From Rozella allomycis CSF55 (lineage: Eukaryota; Rozellomycota): a stretch of 44,077 nt of DNA. Under the pieces are notes generated by a model. The model was not told the origin of the DNA, did no database searches, and worked only from the letters and a program-made list of their open reading frames with translations. The stretch lies in NCBI GenBank assembly GCA_000442015.1, contig KE560785.1, positions 4,690 through 48,766 on the forward strand, written 5' to 3'. Position numbers and translations under genes: made by a program. Below are positions 11,947-24,375 of this stretch, piece after piece. The stretch's first letter is position 1; each line of letters opens with the position of its first letter.

Positions 11947-12134
11947 ATGGACGCGACTAGTGTTAGCGATTCTCTTCATCTGTCTTTGCTGATGAGTGAC
12001 TCTGGTAAGGGTTAATCCTAACCAAAGCTAAAGAAAGTACCAGCATGAGAAAAATGTGCCAATCTAAAAAGGACCCTGCCAAAATATATTTTTGCTTCTT
12101 GTGGGAAAACAAATCAAAGATAGTCCCGTCTTAA
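11947..12134 (+). CDS. Possible small protein, unknown
   Basis: Between MOB1 and NAF1, an ATG at 11947 opens a frame MDATSVSDSLHLSLLMSDS. It can be joined by a 29-nt GT-AG intron to ESTSMRKMCQSKKDPAKIYF, ending CFLWENKSKIVPS and stopping at 12134. The total is about 52 residues with a Ser-rich start and a basic, aromatic end. No family is recognised. Downstream to 12240, a stretch reading VALGYALWWVAKFEKIQW precedes the NAF1 start and could be a further exon of the same gene, but I found no clean splice. It may equally be leader sequence of NAF1. Confidence 0.3.
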
Positions 12135-12240
12135 GAAAATCTTAAAGAAATCAGTAATCGTAATAATTATTAAAAATAGTATCAATTACAGTCGCACTTG
12201 GATATGCTCTTTGGTGGGTGGCTAAGTTTGAAAAAATTCA

Positions 12241-13302
12241 ATGGAGTTAGACGCCGGGAACATCCCAAAAGAATTTGAAAATGATTGTGATTCAATCCCA
12301 TCTACCTCAAGCGAAAGTGAAGGTGAACAAGTGATATTGACACATGCTATGATAGATGAGATGGAGGAAGACACTTTGGCAGACTTGCATGTTCCAATGA
12401 CGAAAAATGAGTTATCGGTAATGCTTATTAAAATCTATAAAAGGCTTTAAATCCCCTAGAGCCTTTTGAAAATCCGTATTTGGACAAGGAAAATGAGATT
12501 TGTTTGCTTGGCACAATCTTTAGCGCTTTGGATGATAATATTGTTATACAAACAACAGTTGAATGCGAGCCTTTGAATCTTGATTCATTAATAGTATTGG
12601 AGGATCGACAGATACTAGGAAATGTGTTTGATACCTTTGGCCCCATCGTTTGCCCATTTTACACTGTCCGAATTCCATTAGCTACATTTCCTAACGCTTC
12701 TAGCCTAATCGGTAAGAATGTGTACTACGTAAAGAACCAAACCGAATTTATTAATACACGAGAAATCATGAAGTTCAAAGGAACGGACGCCTCCAATCAA
12801 TATGACGAAGAAATAGACGCTGATGTAATGCCATTTTTAAACTTTAATGCAGGAGATAGAATTTTCAGATGACGAGAAAGAAATGGAATACAAAAAGTCT
12901 CTGAAATTGAAAAGACGCGGTCAAAAAAGAAATCATGAAAATACTTCAATCCCAGATGATTTGGCGTTTATAGCACAGTGTGTTGGAAGCTTTAACAATT
13001 CAAGTGAAATTCAGAAAAACTTTAACCAGTCAAATGAAATTCAGAATTCCGTAAACACGGTCGAAGATGAAGTAATGATTGAAGACGGCGAAATAGCTCT
13101 AATGGAACATCAAAATAGATCAAATGAAGAAGCAACAGTAGACAATAGTTTGGCCCCAAATGAAAAATCACCCATAAATGCTCATTTTACTTCTTCTACA
13201 AATGAAACTTCCAATTTTATAGAGAGCATTATCGCTGAATCAAAGGTACCAACGAAAATCGCCGATCCATGCGAATCAAACCTTCCCAAAAAGCAATTAT
13301 AA
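12241..13302 (+). CDS. NAF1: NAF1 H/ACA RNP assembly factor
   Basis: NAF1 is the nuclear assembly factor that holds the GAR1 site during H/ACA snoRNP and telomerase RNP maturation. Three exons (introns of 26 and 28 nt) give 335 residues. The acidic N-terminus (STSSESEGEQ) precedes the GAR1/NAF1 barrel: ICLLGTIFSALDDNIVIQTT, LIVLEDRQILGNVFDTFGPI, CPFYTVRIPL, and MKFKGTDASNQYDEE. After the second intron come EIEFSDDEKE and a basic stretch (SLKLKRRGQKRNHE), then a polar disordered tail. This order matches NAF1, not GAR1, which lacks the long flanks and has RGG repeats. The gene converges on the POLQ-type helicase. Confidence 0.92.
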
Positions 13303-13398
13303 ATTCATTTTTATCATTTTTATATCTTATCATTAGTATTCTGGTGAAATGGAGAGTCCACATAAAACCTAATAATAGATCATTAAAATTGTGATAAA

Positions 13399-16763
<3,365 letters not shown>

Positions 16764-16779
16764 TCATCGATTTTAAAAA

Positions 16780-18035
16780 CTATTTATTAATACTGTTAAA
16801 GAAAATCTCTATAATTCTATCGGCTGCTTGGGATGCTGTCAATTCATCATTTTCCAACAGTTTATCGAGAATAGGCTTGATACTTTTGACTTCACTATTT
16901 TCCTGTAACCTTTTGAAACCAGAATTTATATTTACATCCCAATCAATTGATTCTTGGCCATCCAGCAAGTCCATTTTTTCTTTTGCCTCACTCTTTTTTC
17001 TAATAGTTCCCCCGATTTCGTTTAAAATGAATTAAAACGATTACCACAGTTAAGAAATAATACTCATTTATTCCCTCCCATACTTCATTGATACCTTTTC
17101 CAGTTATAGACGAAGCCATGTAAACCTATTACAAAAAAACACATTCTATTTACCTTTGGCGACCATACCTTTGAATTCCGTTTCATATATTTTAAGGCAC
17201 TCAAATATTCGATCTGTGCTCTTCTAGCAGTATTAATTAGTTCACCATCCGCCTTATTTACAACAACCAGATCACTTAATTCCATGATACCTTTCTTCAT
17301 TCCCTAATAATAACCTTCAAAATATTTGTACTTGCAATTCGTCGCCTCCTGCGGGAGGCACTAACAAGGCAAAAATATCGACCATATCAGCTACAAGAGT
17401 TTCAGACTGACCAACACCGACTGTTTCTACTAGGATGATATCGTATCCCGCTGCTTCACACATGACTATTGATTCATGTGTATTTCTCGCCACCCCGCCT
17501 AATGTTCCTCTGCTTGGTGTAGGCCGTACATATGCTCTGTCTTGTCTTGAAAGATTGTACATTCTTGTCTTATCACCCAATATTGAGCCACCAGATTTTG
17601 ATGAACTTGGATCAACTGCCATAACAACTAAAAGATTAACACTATTACCAGAACAGCAACCTTATATCCTTCATTCACAAGAGACATTGCAAAACTCTCG
17701 ATGAATGTGGATTTGCCGACTCCAGGGGCTCCAGATAGTCCAATTCTAAGTGTTTTGGGTTGTTTATATGTTTCGACATCTAAGGCGAATCTCTTGCTTT
17801 TTAAAAACAAAGGCGGTCTCGTTTTTAAATTTTTGAGACATTCGGTTAATAAGAACTGAGAATATTTTCTGTGTTCCGCATTATTTGATTCCACTATAGT
17901 CAGTAATGTACACGATCAATTACCTAATGTAATAGATTTCGCCAATGCATTTCTGCTTCCATTAATTAAGTCATGGAGCAATTTTATAATATTTGCAGGC
18001 ATGGTACCTTTGGTCATGTTATTGAATTTATTCAT
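16780..18035 (-). CDS. MMAA: MMAA/MeaB, methylmalonyl-CoA mutase-associated GTPase
   Basis: MMAA is the G3E-type P-loop GTPase that loads and protects adenosylcobalamin on methylmalonyl-CoA mutase in mitochondria. Seven exons sum to 362 residues. It matches the family end to end: [12 protein letters not shown]-loop [77 protein letters not shown], base motif [43 protein letters not shown] and a C-terminal [15 protein letters not shown]. Two of its six introns seem to end in TG (17620-17648) and CG (17019-17044). The 64-codon frame at 16780-16974 is not a separate gene; its end is the last exon of MMAA. The start at 18035 faces the bacterial-type gene across 38 nt. No mutase gene is in the window. 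Confidence 0.93.
17019..17044 (-). other. MMAA intron with apparent CG acceptor (26 nt)
   Basis: On the minus strand the intron opens GTAATCGTTTTAATTC and closes CATTTTAAACG. Removing exactly these 26 nt joins INEYYFLTV to [16 protein letters not shown], which aligns without gaps to the human MMAA block DFQDLMLASGELTARRRKQQ. The next AG lies well inside the conserved GELLEKR segment and either shifts the frame or deletes it. Confidence 0.7.
17620..17648 (-). other. MMAA intron with apparent TG acceptor (29 nt)
   Basis: On the minus strand the intron opens GTAATAGTGTTAATC and closes TTTTAGTTGTTATG. Removal gives [15 protein letters not shown], the invariant post-P-loop block of MeaB/MMAA proteins. 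The earlier TTTTAG is out of phase with the only usable donor. Confidence 0.7.
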
Positions 18036-18073
18036 TTTCCTAAATAAAAAAATTCAAAACAAAAAGGCTGGTA

Positions 18074-18958
18074 ATGAGATCTCAATTAAGGCATCAGCCA
18101 ACTAGACTTTCTGTTTATCCAAAAACCACAGTTATTGCATTTAATGGAGACGTAAATCAAGACATCGAACCAAAATCAAATGTCATTATCAGATCAATTA
18201 AGAAGACTTTTAAAAGTTGCTTGCCACGAAAAGATTTGAAAACAAAGAAAGTTGAATATGGTGTGATATCTGTCCACATTCAGCATCTATCGCAATTCTT
18301 TAATTCTTTTGATCCCTCGCCTTTTCATGAAAGAGACATGGACTCTAACGCAGAAGAATTCATTTTAACATACGCAGATGAAATCGCATTAGATAAAAAG
18401 ATAGAAAAATATAAAGTTGAAATTGTTCTTGGAGAACTTCCGGATAGAAATGAATATGATTTTATTGTCTTGGGCGCCGAACTAGCACGAAAAAGCAAGA
18501 GACCAGTTAGTCCTTATGCCAGATACGAAATAACCAGCCCAGGAGCAGGAGAAATCGACAAAATGAAGGCAATACTCTCTGACGATCTTCAATTAGCCAT
18601 TAACAATCATTTTGATTTCCAATCTCAGAAAGCCGATAACGAATTGAAAAAACTGTTCCGCACTGGAAGAACATCTTTGATAGCAGGTGTAATTATTTTG
18701 GTTGTTTGCTTGCTTGGTTCTGAATTCCTAACTTCGACATATTCTGAGGCCGACGGAAACATTACATTGTCATCAGCGAAAACATGGGCACAGATGGGAC
18801 AAAATGCATTACAGATTCTGGCATGGGTAAGTCTCTGGAGGCCGTTGGAGATCTTTCTGTTTAACTGGTTTCCTCTTTTGCAACATCGTAAACTTCTGAG
18901 AAAACTGAGTCAGTGTGATGCTGTAGTTAAACTAGCTAGTGAAACTAAAAGAGATTAA
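18074..18958 (+). CDS. Bacterial-type membrane protein of unknown function (probable horizontal transfer)
   Basis: An intronless frame encodes 294 residues from the ATG at 18074. The central block LSQFFNSFDPSPFHERDMDSNAEEFI (over residues 76-101) and the later RTGRTSLIAGVII and VSLWRPLEIFLFNWFPLLQ blocks recall a bacterial hypothetical-protein family with the pattern 'LFNSLDPSPFHERDLD..AEEFI' plus a two-helix membrane part ending 'WRPLEIFLYDWWP'. I know this family only as uncharacterised and cannot name a function. Two hydrophobic segments are visible, near residues 203-222 and 240-262. There is an N-terminal extension of about 60 basic residues, which might act as a targeting sequence. It is divergent from MMAA (38 nt). 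Base composition resembles its neighbours, so any transfer is not recent. Confidence 0.75.
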   Translation: MRSQLRHQPTRLSVYPKTTVIAFNGDVNQDIEPKSNVIIRSIKKTFKSCLPRKDLKTKKVEYGVISVHIQHLSQFFNSFDPSPFHERDMDSNAEEFILTYADEIALDKKIEKYKVEIVLGELPDRNEYDFIVLGAELARKSKRPVSPYARYEITSPGAGEIDKMKAILSDDLQLAINNHFDFQSQKADNELKKLFRTGRTSLIAGVIILVVCLLGSEFLTSTYSEADGNITLSSAKTWAQMGQNALQILAWVSLWRPLEIFLFNWFPLLQHRKLLRKLSQCDAVVKLASETKRD

Positions 18959-19024
18959 ATTTCACATCCTGCACACTTTAATGCACTAAATAAAACTACT
19001 ATTAACAAACTTTGAAATTTCAGA

Positions 19025-20627
19025 ATGACCAAGGACTTTAAAGAAAAACCACTTGAATATTTTTCTAGCATAATTGACAAGATAGATAAAAATTGCTATG
19101 AAAAGATAAAGAATAGCGTATCTAGCTTGTTGGGCGAAAACAAGTCGATTTTAGACCAAGTAGATTTTTAAAGGAAACGAAAATAGATTCCATTTCTAGA
19201 AAAGTCAACAAATTCCAAGGAACTCTTTCGATTTAGAGCTCTAGTAGTCCATGACTCTTATGATAATGAAGTTTTCCCACTGCCAGAGATGGTGGAGTCT
19301 TTGTTTGCTAATGCTGCTGTACAGTCGGACAAGGCTGAGTGGATGGAGAGAAAAGTTGTTCAATGTATTTCTATTCCCAACGTGTCTGCTTGGAACCATG
19401 TTCAACAATATGATGGAAGTGTTCTAGTCAAGTTATATACCGACGAGGCTGTGGCCGTGTGTAATGCTTATGAGTTTTTGGGATTTCCATGCGAAGATGA
19501 ACAGGGATTTACTTTTCACGTGATAACCCTGCAGAAGCTTGAAAACGACTGTAACCATTTAATTGAAGCAAGTGGATCATTGAATCCAGAAATGGGTACT
19601 TTATATTTACATTCAATATAGATAATTATTTGTGTAACAATCTCAAGACTGTTAGAAATACTCTGCTTTCAACTATTTCATCATATTTGAGAGGAGATGC
19701 TCTACTCTCAGAGTTGATTCTTTATCACTTGTTTTCCAAATTGTATGAAATTCAAAAAAAATTAATAAAGAAAGTTGAAAAAGGAAGGTTATATTGATTC
19801 TCTTAAATTGGGTCAATTGAATTTCAATTTGATAGTTGGAAACGAAGTCGACTTTGCTGAAAGAACCTTGTTTCCTTTATTGCAATTGCTGTTGCCAAAA
19901 GTTAAATATCTTTCATTGGATTTAAATGTTTTAAATAATAAAGCATTTGAATCTGTTATGGATTACGACAACGGAATTCTTAAAATTGGTGAATTATTAC
20001 TTACCAAAGGAACACATCTTATTGTCGATGAAACAAAACTCAATCAAGGTGAATTAAATGAGCAAGGTAACAATTTACTTAGTTTTGGATGAATAGGCAT
20101 TAGAAACCTTGCACTGTTGAAGGATTTAATTCAACATCAAACTGTGATGTTCAATTTTACATTTCCAATTACGATTTCAACAGACATTCCAATTATTGTT
20201 GTGTCTGAAGCGAAATCAATGTTTTCTGTAATGATTATTCAAGTTTTTAGTAGATGGAACAATCGATTCAATGGAAACCAACTTTGGAGTGTATTGAAAA
20301 GGTTGAAGTACCCCAGGATATGATAAATACTATAAGAGTATTTATTTCATTCTGGAAACATAAAAATATTGAATGGGATCATGATGTTAAAAAGGTAATT
20401 ACGCCTATTAATTGACAATAGAAAATGGAAGACTTTTTTGTAGAGAAAAGGCGTGAAACATCTAAATACAGCGCACAAGATTTTAGTAAACAATTAGAAC
20501 TGTTTAGGTAACACATGATTTGATTTTTAATAGATTAATGTCAATGTCGTATGGTCAAAGTGAATTTGTTGATGAAATATGGCAAGAATGTGATTTATTT
20601 TATAGAAAATGGCAACAATTAAAATAA
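19025..20627 (+). CDS. MCMBP: MCM-binding protein (MCMBP/ETG1)
   Basis: MCMBP binds MCM3-7 and helps assemble or unload the replicative helicase in the nucleus. Eight exons (introns 26-30 nt) sum to 470 residues. Family blocks are in order: IPFLEKS...FRFRALVVHDS, VVQCISIPNVSAWNH, AYEFLGFPCEDE, a central AAA-like region with TLLSTISSYLRGDALLSELI, KLGQLNFNL, GELLLTKGTHLIVDETKLNQ, IVVSEAKSMF, and a C-terminal DFFVEKRRETSKYSAQDFS block. The intron after HLFSKL starts at a GTATGA donor, so the apparent frame break near 19770 is only an intron. The stop lies 10 nt from the stop of the convergent next gene. Confidence 0.9.
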
Positions 20628-20636
20628 TAAATGCAT

Positions 20637-22437
20637 TTAAAGATTGTATAATTCGGCCTTTATAAGATATTCGAGGACAATGCTTGCGTTGTACGATTCT
20701 TTCAAGTCAAAAGAAGAAGATCTAAAAATCTTTAAGCAAAGACATTACTTTTCTTCGATTGTTATTTGAAAATCTTTATTGTTAAAACATTGAGGGGTTG
20801 TTATATTCGCTCCATGGTTTGACACAAAATTGGCGTAAACTTCAAGGACTCTATTGTCATTAATATCTAAATTATATTTAAGTCTACAAATTACGCTCAT
20901 AAAATATTCTGAAGCCTTGATTTAGAATATTTTCAGGGGGTTGCCATTGATTTTGAAAATAAAAAGTAAATGATTTGCAAAAATGATTCAAAATAATTCC
21001 CTCGTCTTTTATAGTTGACAAAATTGAAAAATAATTCTCCATGGATTTTGTATCATTAATGAAATAATCACAATATTCAGCGATATAAAGTTCTAATCCA
21101 GAAGTCCTTTTAAGAATGTCAATCATATCTTTAGATTTAAGAATTTTAAATGTCGATGAATAAAAATGATTCAACCATTTTTTACTTGCTGTCATATTCA
21201 ATTCATTTTTGATTATCGCCAAAATTTCCAGTGTAATTTGATCCATTTCAGGATTCAAATATTCAATTATCAAACTTTGCATCAAATTAAAAGTTATTTT
21301 TCTTTTGCGAAAATCAGTTATTTCTTCATTATGTAGCAATTTCAATGCTAAATCTCTTGGCTTGAATTCATCAACCAACAACTTTAAAAACTACTTTAAA
21401 AGTAACAGGACTATTACTTTTAATGTTATTTTGCTGTTTAAATTCTCAAATATAACTCTGCACCGCGTAATGTCAGTGAATTTGTTCTCCATAAACTGGG
21501 GTGACAATTTTGTTATGTCATACAAGAATTCAACAACTTCTTCACAAAAATCAACGGATTTCAAAATTCTATTTTCATATCGAAATATAAATGCAACAAA
21601 TTCTTGGCATATCTCTTCAGTTATTTTCTGTACGTCAATAAATGTACGTAGCATCAATGCTATGAATTCCCATAGTTTTATCAACAAAATTCCTTGAAAC
21701 TTTGAAATATTCTTAATTGTATAACACAAGCAATCTGAAACTTCAATTTGATTCTGATCAATCAGTTTTCTAAGTAATCGTCGTCTAGATTGGTTATTGA
21801 ACATTTCTCTTAAAGAAAAATAATCAACTTTTACTTTGAGACTTTTCATAAATACAATAAATTGAAAATAGAGCTTTGTAAATATCAAACACAAGTTCCT
21901 TTTGAAATCCAGGCCTGGTACAGACTTTACTAAGCTCCAGAATTAGATCAATAAGTGAGCCATAATACGCACTTGCATTTTGTAAGTTCTGTAACACTAA
22001 ACTTGATAAATCTTTCGTTATTTGACTAGCAATGTCATTGCATCTTTCAATCTTTAACACTTTCAAGACCTGATTTTTCAAAAACAATCTTTGTACATTC
22101 TTTGTAATTTGATAATAATCATATAATATTTCATTCCTAATCAACCCCTTAATTCCAAAGTTCCAAAAATTTAACAATACGACTGCTTGATTTTCATGTT
22201 CCATTATTAATCTAAAGAAAAACTTTTCAAGTTTATTTGGCGGTAGTTTTCTTTTTTCTCTCAGAGTAAAACAACTTACGAATAGATAACCTTCATGCTC
22301 TCGAACCGGATAGTGCTTTGCTGCAAAAGAAATTTTTTCAAGTTTTCTAATAATGTTTCCAACTTATTAATATTTTCATCTTCCAATGATAAAATGTCAT
22401 TTATCAACGACCAAAAGTCCTGAATTTCATTCTCCAT
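20637..22437 (-). CDS. Alpha-helical (HEAT/ARM-like) protein, unknown
   Basis: Six exons with introns of 27-29 nt sum to 553 residues, an exact codon multiple. The sequence is nearly all amphipathic helix rich in Leu, Ile, Phe, Lys and Asn, with no transmembrane segment, P-loop or zinc site. This suggests a helical solenoid, but I see no repeat strong enough to name. The apparent frame break near 20900 is an intron (donor just after IFYE, acceptor before INDNRVLEVYA), so the gene looks intact. The start is the ATG at 22437. The frame remains open upstream (NKFLSILVKFTKL) to an acceptor-like TTTATAG with no ATG, so a short first exon may be missing. Confidence 0.65.
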
Positions 22438-22601
22438 TAACTTTGTAAATTTCACAAGAATTGACAGAAACTTGTTTCTATAAATCGAGAATAAGTGTTA
22501 ATTTGATATATAATTGCTCTTCAAAGTAGATTTAGAAGAAAAAAGGTCTGTTATTATTTAAACAGTTTATTTAAGCACCTCTTTTTTCAAACAAGCTGTA
22601 A

Positions 22602-24086
22602 TTAGTTAAATATTTTGCGGGGAATAATTGAAGGAACGCTGCTCCACTTGGAAACGGAAGACAGTCTCTTCTTTTGTATTTCTAGAATTCTTTCATTTAC
22701 ATCTGTTGCAGCAAGCGTATTTACAGAATCCATTTTAGCGTCCAAGTTATTTTCAATAGAAGTCAGCGGTATGTCCTCTTCTTCATCTTCTACATGGAAG
22801 CCAAGGATACTGAGATCAAGATCTTCAGCGTTCATTTTCGTGTCTGCCATAAAGTTATATTTCCCATACCCTCTATTTGGTTTACTAATACCTTTGAGCG
22901 CTTTTGAAATCACATTTTCTTTCAAATCCTCCTCTTTCGCTATCCAAAGAGCGTTGAGGTCTTTTTCAGTCTCATGCACCGACTTTTCATGTGGGCGAAT
23001 ATCAATGGCTTCCTCAAATGCCAATTTCCTCAATTCATACCCTTTTCTGCTTAATGAAGCATCACAAATATGCGTGCGATCAATCCATTTTGACGAATAC
23101 AAATCATCAAGCCGTTTTTCATATTCCAAGTTGTTTGCTTTTTGAACAGGAGATATTGAACGAGGCACTTCATCGACAGGTTCTTGTATTTCAACTTGTT
23201 TGCTAAAATTTACAGGCTCGGATTTTAGCTCAGAGCTATGGATAGAGTAATTGGACTGAATATCTTCCTCATCCATTATCCTATTGATCATGTTATTAAC
23301 TAGCACTAGAGTTTTCAACTTGGTCTTCTTTGGGTCACATATCTTTTTAAATGAAAGCTTCAACAATCTTTTAGTGTCCAGGTCCACGATGCAAGAAAAT
23401 TCTGATGAGTTATCCTCAGCATTTACGGCTATCGATTGTCTGTGGTTTCTTTTCAAGTACTTCCAGCTTGCTTTATCTTCCTTATAAGGAATGGAAATTC
23501 GGCGAAGAGTTATTAACTTTGGAAGTTCTTCATCGAATTCTGGTTCTGGAGAAGAAAGCCCATCTGAGGATATGCAATAATCCTCACAACGATTCTCGTC
23601 ATCTGATTGCACATCTACTCCTTTAAATTCCATTCTCAATGAAGAATTTCTACGTATTAACTTGCTGTTATCCTTTTTGAAGTCTTGCCGCGGAAAACAT
23701 TCGTTTGGATTGTCATCAAAGGAGAAGAGGAAGACTTTAATTGTTTTGTCCCTGGAATCCAAAGATAGTGTTCTTTTAGGGAAGTATTTATGTCGGGAAC
23801 TCTTTTCAGTGTATGATTGAGACCTTATCAATTTCGGGCGTGACATGTGAAGAAAAGATAGTGTTCTTTTTACAATTTCTTTTGGTTTTTCATTCAAATC
23901 AGCCTGAAAGTTTATTGGTTGCTTCGTGTCAGCATTATTAGTCGTCTCAAATGATTCCTCTGTGGAAGTTACAATTTCAGGGAGATTGATTTGTGGGTGA
24001 GCTTGAAGCCATTCTTTGAACGCCTTTGGATTGGTTTTTGGGTGCACAGAATATGGAAGCCATAGTGTTTCAAATGCGGAAGTCAT
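22602..24086 (-). CDS. Ser-rich, probably disordered protein, unknown
   Basis: A single uninterrupted frame of 494 residues starts at the ATG at 24086 (MTSAFETLWLPYSVHPKT...). It is rich in Ser, Lys, Asp and Glu, with many basic-Ser patches suited to kinases (KRTLSF, KRTLSLDS, LIRRNSSLR, LRRISIP). There are no membrane segments, and I recognise no enzyme motif. A short ordered part may lie at the N-terminus (FKEWLQAHPQINLPEI) and another near RLLKLSFKKICDPKKTKLKT. Intronless genes are the minority here. Regulatory or cytoskeletal phosphoprotein is a guess only. Its 5' end is separated from KIF6 by 289 nt of A/T-rich sequence with no further gene visible. Confidence 0.65.
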   Translation of the reverse strand: MTSAFETLWLPYSVHPKTNPKAFKEWLQAHPQINLPEIVTSTEESFETTNNADTKQPINFQADLNEKPKEIVKRTLSFLHMSRPKLIRSQSYTEKSSRHKYFPKRTLSLDSRDKTIKVFLFSFDDNPNECFPRQDFKKDNSKLIRRNSSLRMEFKGVDVQSDDENRCEDYCISSDGLSSPEPEFDEELPKLITLRRISIPYKEDKASWKYLKRNHRQSIAVNAEDNSSEFSCIVDLDTKRLLKLSFKKICDPKKTKLKTLVLVNNMINRIMDEEDIQSNYSIHSSELKSEPVNFSKQVEIQEPVDEVPRSISPVQKANNLEYEKRLDDLYSSKWIDRTHICDASLSRKGYELRKLAFEEAIDIRPHEKSVHETEKDLNALWIAKEEDLKENVISKALKGISKPNRGYGKYNFMADTKMNAEDLDLSILGFHVEDEEEDIPLTSIENNLDAKMDSVNTLAATDVNERILEIQKKRLSSVSKWSSVPSIIPRKIFN

Positions 24087-24375
24087 GAAACAGGGGACAT
24101 TGTTTACAAATTTAAATTGCTATTACAGGAGCAACTCCGTAACAAAATATGTTTTCTGCTTTTTAGTTATATTACTTTCACGGCTTTCCCTCTTAAATTA
24201 TCAAATAGTAATGTATCTTTTTCAATTTCAACGCTATTTGGCAATGTGTCGTGTAAAAAAGTATAAATACGGAAATGTTGATATCTAATGACTAACCTTT
24301 AAAGAAAGCTTTAAAAAATTAAATAACCCGTAATGTAATTTTTGAGTTTGCTTTGTTTTCAAAAATAATAACAAA

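Noticed and set aside
16780-16974. Stand-alone 64-residue protein
   Set aside because: Its first part lies out of frame over MMAA exon and intron sequence; its C-terminal part is the last MMAA exon after a 26-nt intron.
19740-19790. Homopolymer frameshift in MCMBP near the run of eight A
   Set aside because: A 28-nt intron starting GTATGA and ending AATAAAG joins HLFSKL to KLKKEGYIDS in frame.
20884-20960. Frameshift in the helical orphan gene
   Set aside because: A canonical 28-nt GT-AG intron after IFYE restores the frame and makes the total an exact codon multiple.
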